From Sediminitomix flava (GTDB lineage Bacteria; Bacteroidota; Bacteroidia; Cytophagales; Flammeovirgaceae): 64,000 nucleotides of DNA. The notes under the pieces were generated by a model that saw only the letters and a program-made list of their open reading frames with translations, did not search any database and was not told the DNA's origin. Below, in pieces: positions 9,212-17,451 of the stretch (positions are counted from its first letter, which is position 1; every line of letters begins with the position of its first letter). Where the stretch lies: positions 496,001-560,000 of the forward strand of contig NZ_QGDO01000003.1 of assembly GCF_003149185.1 (NCBI RefSeq). The letters are read 5' to 3'. A program made the position numbers and the translations under genes.

Positions 9212-10441
9212 ATGATGTATTTTGAAATGAATACTCTTACTTTTGTAGGTGTGCTACAAGCTTTAGAAGCTATGATAAAGTATAAAAACGAAGACCAATT
9301 AGAATATACAAAAGGGAACACAAATCCATTATCTGTGTTGATTTCATCAGAAAATGGAGAGTTTTTAGCCCTTGAACAAGAATACTTGAAGTTGTTAAGT
9401 CAACAGGATATTTCAGCTAAAATGCTTGAAAAAGCTTATTCAATGCTAGTTGAAAAATATCCGAGTAGTTCAAGTATGCCTTTTTCTGCTATTTATTTTA
9501 ATGAGAATAATCAACTCTGTTCTTATCATTCAGGAGGTCATCATTTATTTCTTTTGAGAGGAGGGATGTTAATCAGATTGAATAAGAAAGATAATAGTAC
9601 TATCTCAACTTTTATAAATCAAGATTTAGATTCTGAGTCTACTTCAGAGGTCTTAGAAAATGTCAAGTTAATTCATGGAGACCTTTTGTTGCTTTGCCCA
9701 AATAGGCTTTTAAATTATGTGGACTCCTATTATCTACAGAAAATTGTCTCTTCAAACCAAACATTAGCAGAGAAGAAACAAACAATAAATGATATTCTTC
9801 AGAAAGAGACGACTGAGAGTATTTCGTTCATACTGAAGGAAGTTAAAGGTAAAGTTGAGAAACAACCTTTGGCAACTCCAATGAATCAGAAGCAGAAAAT
9901 CTTTAAAATAATTCAGACAAAAGATTTTATTGCTTTTGCCTCAATGGTGGGTTTTGTTGGTTTAATCTTAGGTTTTCATCTTTTTACATTTTCAAACCTA
10001 ACTTCTGATAAAGAAGATACAAAGGCTAAGAATGAAATTTTATTAGCTGATCTTGATAAGAAAGATGATCAATTAGCATCTATAATAGCCAATGAAAAAT
10101 TGGAAAAAGATTGGATAATTCAACGTTCTTTTGATCGACTTGATACCGAGAAATGTCGTTTATATGCTTTATTCAGAGATGATGAAGGTGTTTTGAAATC
10201 ATCTGATGTTGCACATTTATTTCATGTCCCAACTGCTACAATCAAATACATTCCGGTTGGTAAAGAAGGTTGGTTTATAGTACCTGTCAAAGGGGTTCAT
10301 TTTGTGAAAAAAGGGGATACCTTTAAGAAAGTAGCTAAACAGTATTATGCGGATCAAGCTAAAGCTGCAGTACTACTTCAAATGTTTAATCGCAATTGGC
10401 AGATTGGTAAATATGCTTTTTTACCTTTTGAAGAAAACTAG
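9212..10441 (+). CDS. Degenerate PP2C/SpoIIE-like protein with one TM segment and LysM-like tail
   Basis: A 409-residue protein. Residues about 35-212 follow the second half of a PP2C/SpoIIE phosphatase: a strand with SGGHHLFLLR (107-116, the position of the usual aGHpPpll segment) and HGDLLLLCPN (155-164, the position of GDxLxLYTDG). The aspartate of the usual DG is replaced by N164, and the last metal-binding DD by E202-S203. The DGHG motif is not seen. It therefore probably does not bind two metals and may be a pseudophosphatase. One membrane segment lies at about 240-262, then a charged helix (265-300), and a LysM-like domain at the end (363-407, with VKKGDTFKKVA and a closing FLPF). That would place the PP2C part in the cytoplasm and LysM in the periplasm. 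An ATG at codon 6 is an alternative start. Confidence 0.6.
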   Translation: MMYFEMNTLTFVGVLQALEAMIKYKNEDQLEYTKGNTNPLSVLISSENGEFLALEQEYLKLLSQQDISAKMLEKAYSMLVEKYPSSSSMPFSAIYFNENNQLCSYHSGGHHLFLLRGGMLIRLNKKDNSTISTFINQDLDSESTSEVLENVKLIHGDLLLLCPNRLLNYVDSYYLQKIVSSNQTLAEKKQTINDILQKETTESISFILKEVKGKVEKQPLATPMNQKQKIFKIIQTKDFIAFASMVGFVGLILGFHLFTFSNLTSDKEDTKAKNEILLADLDKKDDQLASIIANEKLEKDWIIQRSFDRLDTEKCRLYALFRDDEGVLKSSDVAHLFHVPTATIKYIPVGKEGWFIVPVKGVHFVKKGDTFKKVAKQYYADQAKAAVLLQMFNRNWQIGKYAFLPFEEN

Positions 10442-10525
10442 AATTTCATTTTGCTAATGAAGGTTTTATGATTAGTGAATGTGATTAAAAATGGGTTTCT
10501 TTGCATAAAATATTGAATTATAAAG

Positions 10526-10783
10526 ATGAGTAAGGAAAAGGAAAGGCTGAAAAAAACAATCGATTTACATCTTAAGAAGTTTGTTACAGCTTATTTCAAG
10601 AATGAGGCAGAAGTGAAAATCAGTAGAGAGGTTAAAGCTCTAAAAAAGTATAGTTTTAAAGATGATGCTGAAAAAGCTATGGCCGAATTGTTGACAGTAT
10701 CTAAAGTTACTAAGGAATTACTTCAACAAGAGGAAGAAAGACTGGTTTTTGAATCTATGAAAAGAAACAAAGGAGAGGCTTAA
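10526..10783 (+). CDS. Small charged helical protein, unknown function
   Basis: An 85-residue, Lys/Glu-rich protein with no cysteine, no signal peptide and no membrane segment. It reads as three amphipathic helices (2-20, 28-48, 49-78). It lies 84 bp downstream of the PP2C-like gene on the same strand, and a terminator follows about 45 bp after it, so the two may be co-transcribed. I do not recognise a family. Codon use looks like that of its neighbours, which supports a real gene. Confidence 0.6.
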   Translation: MSKEKERLKKTIDLHLKKFVTAYFKNEAEVKISREVKALKKYSFKDDAEKAMAELLTVSKVTKELLQQEEERLVFESMKRNKGEA

Positions 10784-10827
10784 GCTTTTCTTCTTTTTAA
10801 ACCTCAAATAGAATTAAGATAAAGCGA

Positions 10828-10862
10828 AAGAGTCAGGTACATTTAAAGTATCTGACTCTTTT
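10828..10862 (+). terminator. Terminator after the 85-residue protein gene
   Basis: A 13-bp stem with one G-T pair (10828-10840 with 10848-10860) and a short T-rich tail CTCTTTTG. It lies 5 bp before the stop codon of the convergent outer-membrane protein gene. Confidence 0.7.
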
Positions 10863-10866
10863 GTCT

Positions 10867-11961
10867 TTAAGCATTTCTAAATTTTCTTTTTTTGACACCA
10901 AATCTGTAATTGACAGAAAAAAGTCCTGCACTTCTATCGCCACATATTTGAGCCTCCGTTCTTATTTGCCATCGCCTATTGATTTGCCATTGAGCACCTA
11001 ATAATAAGTTGTATGGGTATTCTATATATTTATCCATAGAGTACTGTATGGTGCTGTTTCCTTCAAGGCTTGATAATCCATCTTGAACATTGTTATAAGG
11101 AGTTTCATATAATTTTTGTTTGATCGGAGAGAGGTTGTCATACCAAATAGCTAATTGTTGTTGAGTCTGTTTGATCTGCTCAGAACCATTAGGGAAAATA
11201 TCAGAAGCATCAATTTGTCCTGCTGTTTCTGTTCCAAATCGGGAAAATTGAAGGCCTGTCCATAATGCAATATTCATTTCAGGTTTATTTTTGATTTTAA
11301 AGGTTGGCCCAGTTCTGATTCCAGCAGTTAGTACTTTTGATGGATCATCCAGCTGTGGGCTGAATGTCCAAACTTGATTCGCATCAACAGAAATGAAGAA
11401 TTTACCGATTCCACCAGCGAGCATAGCTCCAACACCATAGTATTTGCTCTCAACATCAACTATAGGGTCAAGGTTAATGGGTTCTACCACATGGATATTT
11501 GTATTAGAATAGCTTTTCCCAGCAATACCATAGACATCTAGAAATGGAAGAACCCAAGTATCAACTCTTGTATTGATTGAGTGAATATTTACTTGATTAT
11601 CCTTGAATTTGATAATAGGATCTAGATCAATCATACCATGATTATTGAAACCTACTTGCATTTTATCGATAGCTAACATCTGTTTTCCAGTAAGGTAGTT
11701 GATCATGATTCCATGAGGGTAGGGAAGAGTAAAACCTTTTTCGTTGACGTTTTCTCCAAGTAATGGAAATATGTATTGATAATCATTTATCTCAGTTGAG
11801 TCACTGATGTTTTTAATGACAGCTTGTTGAGCAAATGAATGATTTGGTATAACTAGGTTTATGAAGTTTAGAATAAAGAGAAAAATTAGTCCTTTTTGAC
11901 AAGCACAGAAAAATAAGAGCATAGGTAAGCTCTCAAACTTTTTCTTAAATAAAGTTTGCAT
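10867..11961 (-). CDS. Outer-membrane beta-barrel protein, paralogue 1
   Basis: A 364-residue exported protein. A long hydrophobic N-terminus ends at an FAQQ cleavage site near residue 44, unusually far in, so translation may start later than the first ATG. The mature part alternates short hydrophobic strands with polar turns and ends in a YRFGV-type terminal strand followed by a basic tail, as expected for a barrel. It shares with the next gene the pattern R-x-D-x(3)-LPFL-x-VYG (here RVDTWVLPFLDVYG) and a YGxGAMLxxGIxxFFxxVDxN segment, so the two are paralogues. Function is not known. It is separated from the paralogue by 210 bp and a terminator. Confidence 0.68.
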   Translation of the reverse strand: MQTLFKKKFESLPMLLFFCACQKGLIFLFILNFINLVIPNHSFAQQAVIKNISDSTEINDYQYIFPLLGENVNEKGFTLPYPHGIMINYLTGKQMLAIDKMQVGFNNHGMIDLDPIIKFKDNQVNIHSINTRVDTWVLPFLDVYGIAGKSYSNTNIHVVEPINLDPIVDVESKYYGVGAMLAGGIGKFFISVDANQVWTFSPQLDDPSKVLTAGIRTGPTFKIKNKPEMNIALWTGLQFSRFGTETAGQIDASDIFPNGSEQIKQTQQQLAIWYDNLSPIKQKLYETPYNNVQDGLSSLEGNSTIQYSMDKYIEYPYNLLLGAQWQINRRWQIRTEAQICGDRSAGLFSVNYRFGVKKRKFRNA

Positions 11962-12122
11962 TTAAAATAGATTAATAATGTTCCTTCATGGAAGTACTTT
12001 CCATCAAGTTTAAATTAGGTTAATTAGGTGTTCAAAGATAGAAAGACTTTTGATATGTTTGTTTCTAGAGTAAACCATTTGCAGGTTTTTCAGCTAATAA
12101 TTGTGAAGTAGGGAATGAATGT

Positions 12123-12157
12123 AAAAAGGCTGTTTTAGTTTATAAACAGCCTTTTTT
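12123..12157. terminator. Terminator downstream of paralogue 2
   Basis: A 13-bp stem, AAAAAGGCTGTTT with AAACAGCCTTTTT, 7-8 nt loop. A and T runs flank both sides, so it can work in either direction. It lies 15 bp past the stop codon of the minus-strand gene. Confidence 0.85.
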
Positions 12158-12171
12158 ATGATTAGTAAAGT

Positions 12172-13257
12172 TTAGAATCCGAACCTATAATTCAGTCCTG
12201 TCATTAGAAATTTATTATTTTCAGCAATTCCATATTCTCCCCTTAGCGCAAAATGATCATTGAATTCAAAACTAAAGCCACATTGGACTGTCCAAGTTTG
12301 AAGTAATTCTTTTTTGATCGAGTAGTTGACTCTTGTGTTTTCAAGTGTACTTATGATTTGATTTCGTATGGCATCTGGAAGTTTTGGTTCTTCTGGGTCT
12401 TCAATATTTGTAAGAAGCTCTTTAAGGTCAATAGTACCTGGAGAAGCTTTATCATTCATAAAGTTTCGATTCATTGCTCCTAAATATATAGCAAATCCTT
12501 GTTTACCATTGTTGATCTCAAACTTTTTTCCAATACGCATTGAATAAGTGCTAACAGGGACGAGTTCATCAATTAAGTCAGTACTACTTACAGAATAATT
12601 CATATCTACAGTAGTAAACCAGCCCTTAATGCCATACATCAGAGAGACTCCCCCTCCGTATGCTAGAGCATCAAAATCTACTGTTGTCATGTCAGGTCCT
12701 AGTCCTACAGAGGTTGTTCCTTTTACATCTGCAATCATACCATAAACATTCAGAAATGGAAGTAAGTAAATATCCATTCTATAGTTCCAGCCATTTGCTG
12801 TTGCTAAAGTCACTTCTTCGTTAAGAGCACCTATGATGTGGTCGTCGACTAGCCCATCAATCATCTCTTGAGACATGTTTTGACCCAAATACGATTTAGG
12901 AATTTTATTCCCATTTTCATCGAGTTTATATTCACCATGTCGATCCTTTTTATACTCGATAGGATTTAGATCAATAGTTAAGTCTGAAATCCCCATTCCC
13001 ATGGTACTACTAACATAATTCACACTAAATCCAATGGGTAGAGGCATTTTTATTCCTTTTTTATGTGCTTTTTGTCCCCAAATAGGGAGTGAATATGGAT
13101 ACTCTTTTAAACTGTCTTTTACAATTAGCTGAGCATAACTTTGTGACTGAAATAATAAAATTGTAATGCTCAAGAGGGTAAAACCTCTGAGTACGATTAG
13201 ATAGTTGTTGTTTGTTTTTAAGATTAAACCATTTTTACCTTTTGATAAAGATTGCAT
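12172..13257 (-). CDS. Outer-membrane beta-barrel protein, paralogue 2
   Basis: A 361-residue exported protein with a signal sequence ending near SYAQ (about residue 43). It shares with the neighbouring gene the R-x-D-x(3)-LPFL-x-VYG motif (RMDIYLLPFLNVYG), a following YGGGVSLMYGI...VDMNY segment, and a terminal strand LNYRFGF that ends in phenylalanine, the typical last residue of outer-membrane barrels. A charged insert at about 78-130 (KKDRHGEY...) and a second near 275-300 are probably extracellular loops absent or different in paralogue 1. No enzymatic motif is seen. A transporter or adhesin role is possible, but nothing here decides it. Confidence 0.68.
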   Translation of the reverse strand: MQSLSKGKNGLILKTNNNYLIVLRGFTLLSITILLFQSQSYAQLIVKDSLKEYPYSLPIWGQKAHKKGIKMPLPIGFSVNYVSSTMGMGISDLTIDLNPIEYKKDRHGEYKLDENGNKIPKSYLGQNMSQEMIDGLVDDHIIGALNEEVTLATANGWNYRMDIYLLPFLNVYGMIADVKGTTSVGLGPDMTTVDFDALAYGGGVSLMYGIKGWFTTVDMNYSVSSTDLIDELVPVSTYSMRIGKKFEINNGKQGFAIYLGAMNRNFMNDKASPGTIDLKELLTNIEDPEEPKLPDAIRNQIISTLENTRVNYSIKKELLQTWTVQCGFSFEFNDHFALRGEYGIAENNKFLMTGLNYRFGF

Positions 13258-13425
13258 TTTTCAATATTTTCTATTTGAACAATGTTAGTTGGTTTATCTT
13301 GATTGTGATATGTTTATGACACAAAGTAGAAGGAGAGCGTTGGGAAGGTGTTTTAAAATTTCTTAAATACAGTTTTAAAACTATACATGATGTAGGAGTG
13401 GGGAGCTGGGTAATAGGTTGAAAAT

Positions 13426-13468
13426 AAAAAAGGTCCTCTAAGTAGAAGAAACTTAGAGGACCTTTTTT
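13426..13468 (-). terminator. Terminator overlapping the stop codon of the TRAP-type gene
   Basis: An 18-bp, nearly perfect stem (AAAAAAGGTCCTCTAAGT with its complement, 13426-13443 with 13451-13468). On the minus strand it ends in a T run. The left arm in that direction overlaps the stop codon at 13467-13469. Confidence 0.85.
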
Positions 13469-14582
13469 ACATGTATAATCCCATGGGTTTTTCAGAGACT
13501 TTTTCCCATGTTGAAATATTTTTTCTGAACTCAGCATAACTTTTAAATACCTTTTGTGAAAAAGGATCATTTTCTACTAATGAACCAATGACTTCCTCCG
13601 ATATTTGTTTAAGTGATTGCATGACCTGATCTGGGAAAGCTTTTAGTTGTACATCAGATTCCTCCATGATCTTGTTTAAATACAGATTATTCATCGCGTC
13701 AAACTCAGCTCTCATTGAGGTGTTATATTTCAATGAAACGGTTTCGATCATTTGTTGTAATTCTTTCGGAAGACTTTCGTAAGCTTTCTTATTACAAACT
13801 AATTCGAGCATTGGACCTGGTTCATGCCAACCTGGGTAGTAGTAGTATTTTGCTATTTTATGAAAACCCATAAGATAATCATGATAAGGGCCAATCCATT
13901 CTGTAGCATCAATAACTCCTCGTTCTAGGTTTGTATAAATTTCTCCACCAGGTACAGTAACAGCAGCCCCACCAGCTTTCGCTAAAACTTTTCCCCCAAG
14001 TCCAGGCATTCTCATCTTAAGACCATTATAGTCTTCAATGCTATTTATTTCTTTATTGAACCAGCCACCCATTTGCACTCCTGTATTTCCACATGGAAAT
14101 GGAATAAGTCCTACTTTGTCGTAGAGTTCTTTCCAAAGTTTCCAACCTCCACCATATAATATCCAAGAGTTCATTTGAGAAGCGGTCATTCCAAATGGAA
14201 TAGCACAGAAAAATACTGCAGAAGGCATCTTTCCTCCCCAATAATAGGAAGCACCATGTGCCATCTGAACACCTCCAAGTTGAACGGCATCAAAAGATTC
14301 TAATGCAGGAACTAATTCACCTGAGCCATAAACTTGAATTTTAAGTCTCCCTTCGGAAAGGATTTCAAGTTCTTTGGCCAGATCAACTACTCCAGTACCT
14401 AATACAGGGAAATTTGGCGGCCATACAGTTACACATCGCCAATTGTAGGTTTTAGATTTCTTCTGAATCTGAACCGATTTAATCTTATCTTGATTACAAG
14501 CACTCACTAAGCTTCCGCTTAGAACAGTACCAGCCAAAATACTCGCATTTTTTAAGAATTTGCGTCTTTTATCAGCTGACAT
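13467..14582 (-). CDS. TRAP-type solute-binding lipoprotein, DctP/TakP-like, orphan
   Basis: A 371-residue periplasmic binding protein. The N-terminus has a twin-arginine motif (R6-R7-K-F-L-K) and a lipobox LVSAC with C29, so it is probably a Tat-exported lipoprotein. The mature part follows the TakP branch of DctP proteins, which bind 2-oxoacids: GGEIYTNLERGVIDATEW and YYYYPGWHEPGPM are hallmark segments. TRAP transporters also need DctQ and DctM membrane subunits; neither is beside this gene or elsewhere in the window. It precedes the threonine dehydrogenase gene in neither strand order nor spacing tight enough to be sure of an operon (158 bp, with a terminator between). It may serve a transporter encoded elsewhere or act as a sensor. 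Confidence 0.85.
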   Translation of the reverse strand: MSADKRRKFLKNASILAGTVLSGSLVSACNQDKIKSVQIQKKSKTYNWRCVTVWPPNFPVLGTGVVDLAKELEILSEGRLKIQVYGSGELVPALESFDAVQLGGVQMAHGASYYWGGKMPSAVFFCAIPFGMTASQMNSWILYGGGWKLWKELYDKVGLIPFPCGNTGVQMGGWFNKEINSIEDYNGLKMRMPGLGGKVLAKAGGAAVTVPGGEIYTNLERGVIDATEWIGPYHDYLMGFHKIAKYYYYPGWHEPGPMLELVCNKKAYESLPKELQQMIETVSLKYNTSMRAEFDAMNNLYLNKIMEESDVQLKAFPDQVMQSLKQISEEVIGSLVENDPFSQKVFKSYAEFRKNISTWEKVSEKPMGLYM

Positions 14583-14676
14583 TTTCTCCTTATTTGTTAG
14601 TATGTGTTGTTTAAATAGTTTTAAGATAAGGAAAAATTAAGATTATACAATTGTGATCAGATTAGATTAAAATCAT

Positions 14677-14715
14677 AAAAAAAGGAATGTTTTCAATTTG
14701 AAAACACTCCTTTTA
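14677..14715 (-). terminator. Terminator after threonine dehydrogenase
   Basis: A 17-bp stem with one mismatch (AAAAGGAATGTTTTCAA with TTGAAAACACTCCTTTT). On the minus strand it continues into a T-rich stretch. It insulates the dehydrogenase gene from the TRAP-type gene downstream. Confidence 0.75.
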
Positions 14716-14740
14716 ATATCTATATAAGTCTTTTGATAAC

Positions 14741-15700
14741 CTAAACAGTTATTTTAATCTTTTTTTTAAGCTGATAAAGCATATCATCTGTCATAGCCGC
14801 AAGGTCAAATTTTTCATTCCAACCCCAATGTTCTTTAGCTACAGAATCATCTATACTTGAAGGCCAAGAGTCTGCGATAGCCTGCCTAAAATCAGGTGAG
14901 TACTTAATTTTAAATTCAGGGTAATGCTTTTTAATTTCCTCATAAATTTCTTTAGGAGAAAAACTCATTCCAGCCAAATTGTAGGATGTACGAACTTTAA
15001 TCTTTTCAGCAGGTGCTCTCATCAATTCGATAGTAGCACGAACAGCGTCAGACATATACATCATTGGAAGGTAAGTGTCTTCTGAAAGGAAGCAATCGTA
15101 CTCATTTCCTTCAATAGCTTTGTAGAAAATATCTACAGCATAGTCAGTCGTTCCACCTCCAGGCAAAGAACCATGGCTGATAAGACCAGGATATCTGATA
15201 CTTCTTACATCAACACCATATTTTTCGTGGTAATATTGACACCACATTTCACCTGCTAATTTACTGATACCATAAACGGTATTAGGTTGCATAACTGTAT
15301 CTTGAGGCGTGTTGTCCATTGGTGTATTTGGTCCGAAGACTGCAATAGAACTTGGCCAGTAGACTTTGATACTTTCTTCCTTGGCAATATCTAAGATACT
15401 TAAGAGGCTAGTCATGTTGATGTCCCAGGCCATTTTAGGGTTTTGCTCCCCTTTAGCTGAAAGAATAGCCGCTAGATGATAGATTTCTGTAATCTCGTAT
15501 TTTTTTACAATTTCATACAGTCTATCAGAATCCATTATATTAAGATTTTCAAATGGTCCATCTAAAAGTGTTGCTTTAGGTTCTGCAATATCAGAAGCTA
15601 CAACATTTGTTGTACCATAAATCTTACGCAACTCTACAACTAAATCAGTTCCTATTTGTCCACAGGCTCCGATAATGAGTATTCTTGTTGGTTTATCCAT
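14741..15700 (-). CDS. L-threonine 3-dehydrogenase, SDR (epimerase-like) type
   Basis: A 319-residue cytoplasmic NAD-dependent enzyme, predicted to oxidise L-threonine to 2-amino-3-oxobutyrate, which is then cleaved to glycine and acetyl-CoA by a partner ligase not in this window. It is an extended SDR: GACGQIG nucleotide-binding loop at 11-17, S117/S118 in the catalytic region and Y143-x3-K147. The segments PGLISHGSLPGGGTTDYA and FLSEDTYLPMMYMSDA are typical of the Bacteroidota threonine dehydrogenases, which belong to this family and not to the zinc-dependent MDR family of E. coli Tdh. Length matches. An NDP-sugar epimerase is the main alternative, but the listed segments argue against it. 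Confidence 0.85.
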   Translation of the reverse strand: MDKPTRILIIGACGQIGTDLVVELRKIYGTTNVVASDIAEPKATLLDGPFENLNIMDSDRLYEIVKKYEITEIYHLAAILSAKGEQNPKMAWDINMTSLLSILDIAKEESIKVYWPSSIAVFGPNTPMDNTPQDTVMQPNTVYGISKLAGEMWCQYYHEKYGVDVRSIRYPGLISHGSLPGGGTTDYAVDIFYKAIEGNEYDCFLSEDTYLPMMYMSDAVRATIELMRAPAEKIKVRTSYNLAGMSFSPKEIYEEIKKHYPEFKIKYSPDFRQAIADSWPSSIDDSVAKEHWGWNEKFDLAAMTDDMLYQLKKKIKITV

Positions 15701-16032
15701 GATGTTTATTTCTTCAAATAGACATTAGACGGCCTCTCACCTCCATCTAAAAATCCTAATCTTACTTGTAAAAGATAAAATGGTTGAAAAAGTGTACTTT
15801 TAGCTTAGTAAATAGGCTCTCGCCACTCCCAACTGCTGAGTTATGTTATTTACAAACATATCTCATTTGAAGATAAAAATGAAGTTTTATTAGCTGTAAA
15901 CATTGCTTGAAATGTACGATTTAGAATCTTCATATGAATTCTCAAATCCTATTTTATGTTTCTCAATAAAGGTTATAAATACTTGTAAAAATTGTAATCG
16001 AAAATTTCTGTTCAATTCACTTATTTTCTCAA
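15701..16032. other. Divergent intergenic region
   Basis: About 330 bp between the divergent threonine dehydrogenase and SpoIIAA-like genes. It must hold both promoters. I found no convincing -33/-7 pair, repeat or RNA structure. A minus-strand frame at 15890-16087 overlaps the next gene antisense and has no family resemblance. Confidence 0.5.
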
Positions 16033-16428
16033 ATGGTTCATATAATCGACAATCTACCGAATGATGTTTTAGGTTTTCAGTTGACAAAAATTATTACAGG
16101 CGAGGATTATGAAAATATTATTATACCTGCTGTTGAAGCTGCTTTCTCAGAAAGAAAAAATCTAAGACTTTTATATTTTTTAGATCAAGAATTTGAAAAG
16201 TTTGAAGGAGCCGCTTTGTGGGATGATACAAAAGTAGGTCTTAAGCATTATACGCATTGGGAAAAAATAGCGATTGTAACAGATTCTAAATTATTGAAAG
16301 AGTCTTTGATGATTGCAGGTTTTTTTACACCAGGGGAATTTCAGTTTTTCTCAATTTCTGAGTTAGCAGAAGCCAAAGAGTGGTTGAAATCTGAATTGGA
16401 AGAACAACATTTACGACCAAGGCTTTAA
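16033..16428 (+). CDS. SpoIIAA/STAS-like protein
   Basis: A 131-residue soluble protein. It matches the SpoIIAA-like family (PF11964), which adopts a STAS or CRAL-TRIO-like fold: a first strand with NDVLGFQLTKIITGEDY, a central strand LRLLYFLDQEFEKFEG, ALWDDTKVGLKHYTHWEKIAIVTD and a final helix after SISELAEAKEWL. The phosphorylatable serine of true anti-anti-sigma factors is not evident. Proteins of this type are common in marine bacteria and mostly uncharacterised; a lipid-binding or regulatory role is possible. It stands alone. Confidence 0.72.
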   Translation: MVHIIDNLPNDVLGFQLTKIITGEDYENIIIPAVEAAFSERKNLRLLYFLDQEFEKFEGAALWDDTKVGLKHYTHWEKIAIVTDSKLLKESLMIAGFFTPGEFQFFSISELAEAKEWLKSELEEQHLRPRL

Positions 16429-16783
16429 GTAGGTATCCTGATAATTAAATCTTGTGTTTTATTAATTTATGGAGAAGTTGGTCTGGTCTAAGCCCTAATG
16501 ATATTTGTATTATAATCCTTTTTTACTTATATTCATCAGCGCTTCAATAAATGATGGGGTACACATTGACGATTGTGTGTCTGGTATGTTTAGATAGTAG
16601 GATTTTTATAAGTTCTTTTATTGTATTGTTAATACATTTAAATTTTTAAACTCATTCCTATGTTAACCGTATACATACTCAAATTAAACATATAGTGAAA
16701 CCCTATTTTTTATTTTGAAATAAGCTATAAATAAATTTTTATTGTTTTTAGATTTTTAAACCTACTTTAAACCAATAATTACT
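16429..16783. other. Intergenic region upstream of a 35-residue ORF
   Basis: An AT-rich stretch of 355 bp with no reading frame of note. It must hold the promoter of the small ORF that follows. TATTTTG at about 16711-16717 is close to the Bacteroidota -7 element but one base short, so I do not call a promoter. Confidence 0.4.
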
Positions 16784-16891
16784 ATGAACGAAAAAGTACA
16801 GGAAATGATCGAAAATGCTCTTAAATCTGGGGCTACAGTTTTACAAACTACAGGTGGTAAAATTGAAATCAAAAACGAAACAAATAAGTAA
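16784..16891 (+). CDS. Putative 35-residue small protein
   Basis: ATG at 16784 opens a 35-codon frame that ends in TAA at 16889-16891. The product begins MNEKVQEMIENALKSG, then ATVLQTTGGKIEIKNETNK. It is a short amphipathic helix followed by a beta-hairpin-like segment with a GG turn, without signal peptide or membrane segment. Two things support translation: the frame is framed exactly by an untranslated AT-rich leader and an immediately following terminator (starting 3 bp after the stop), and codon choice resembles the neighbours. I do not recognise the family. It could also be part of a small non-coding RNA that ends at the same terminator. Confidence 0.5.
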   Translation: MNEKVQEMIENALKSGATVLQTTGGKIEIKNETNK

Positions 16892-16893
16892 TT

Positions 16894-16921
16894 AACCCCC
16901 GTTCTAAAAACGGGTTTTTTT
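16894..16921 (+). terminator. Terminator of the small ORF
   Basis: A GC-rich stem CCCGTT / AACGGG (16898-16903 with 16909-16914), a 5-nt loop, and seven T directly after it. A textbook intrinsic terminator for a short transcript. Confidence 0.88.
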
Positions 16922-16985
16922 ATACCCAAAATCTACTTGGTTTAATGTTGTATATTTTTTAATACTATCTTTCATACTTTTTGAT

Positions 16986-17396
16986 ATGAGAAAGATTTAC
17001 TTTGACCACCCCAAGAAAAAGTGGAAAATGATATCTACGCTATTATCTGTTATACTTATTTTTTACAGCTTAGTATCTCTCTTTATATATCCTATACTTT
17101 CTGATACTATAAGTTTGCTCTTAGGTGTTCTAGGAGTTATGATTTTGAGTGGGATCTACTTATTCCCTTTATTCTTGAGTAATTATGTGTGGTGGAATAA
17201 AAATCTAATTCTAATCAAATTGGAAGTTATAGAAATCAGTTTTTTAAAGTATAAAAAGATAAAGTCTGTTCATATGGACTTAGGAAAGTTAGCAATCATC
17301 AAAAAAAGTGGTGAAAAAATAGAATTAGATATGAGTGAGTATGATGAAGTTGATACCGGAATCTTACTGACTTTGATCTTACAGCATAGCCTATAA
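16986..17396 (+). CDS. Small membrane protein, unknown function
   Basis: A 136-residue protein with two membrane helices (about 15-36 and 41-65) after a basic N-terminus, then a 70-residue cytoplasmic tail of short beta strands (LIKLEVIEISFLKYKKIKSV...). The tail resembles the bacterial PH-like folds found in small two-helix membrane proteins, but the match is only by pattern. No catalytic motif is visible. It lies 64 bp after the small-ORF terminator and is convergent with the sulfatase. Confidence 0.55.
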   Translation: MRKIYFDHPKKKWKMISTLLSVILIFYSLVSLFIYPILSDTISLLLGVLGVMILSGIYLFPLFLSNYVWWNKNLILIKLEVIEISFLKYKKIKSVHMDLGKLAIIKKSGEKIELDMSEYDEVDTGILLTLILQHSL

Positions 17397-17429
17397 AAAA
17401 GCCCTTCTGAAAATATTCAAAAAGGCTTT
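17395..17429. terminator. Bidirectional terminator between membrane protein and sulfatase
   Basis: An imperfect stem AAAAAAGCCCTT / AAAAAGGCTTTC. On the minus strand it ends in GGGCTTTTTTAT, so it suits the sulfatase gene best; the plus-strand T run is shorter. It overlaps the last bases of the membrane-protein gene's stop codon. Confidence 0.7.
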
Positions 17430-17451
17430 CTGTAGTTCTTTACATCGACTA

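Noticed and set aside
13271-13570. Minus-strand 99-codon frame between the outer-membrane protein and TRAP-type genes
   Set aside because: It overlaps the end of the TRAP-type gene in another frame and passes through its terminator; no family resemblance.
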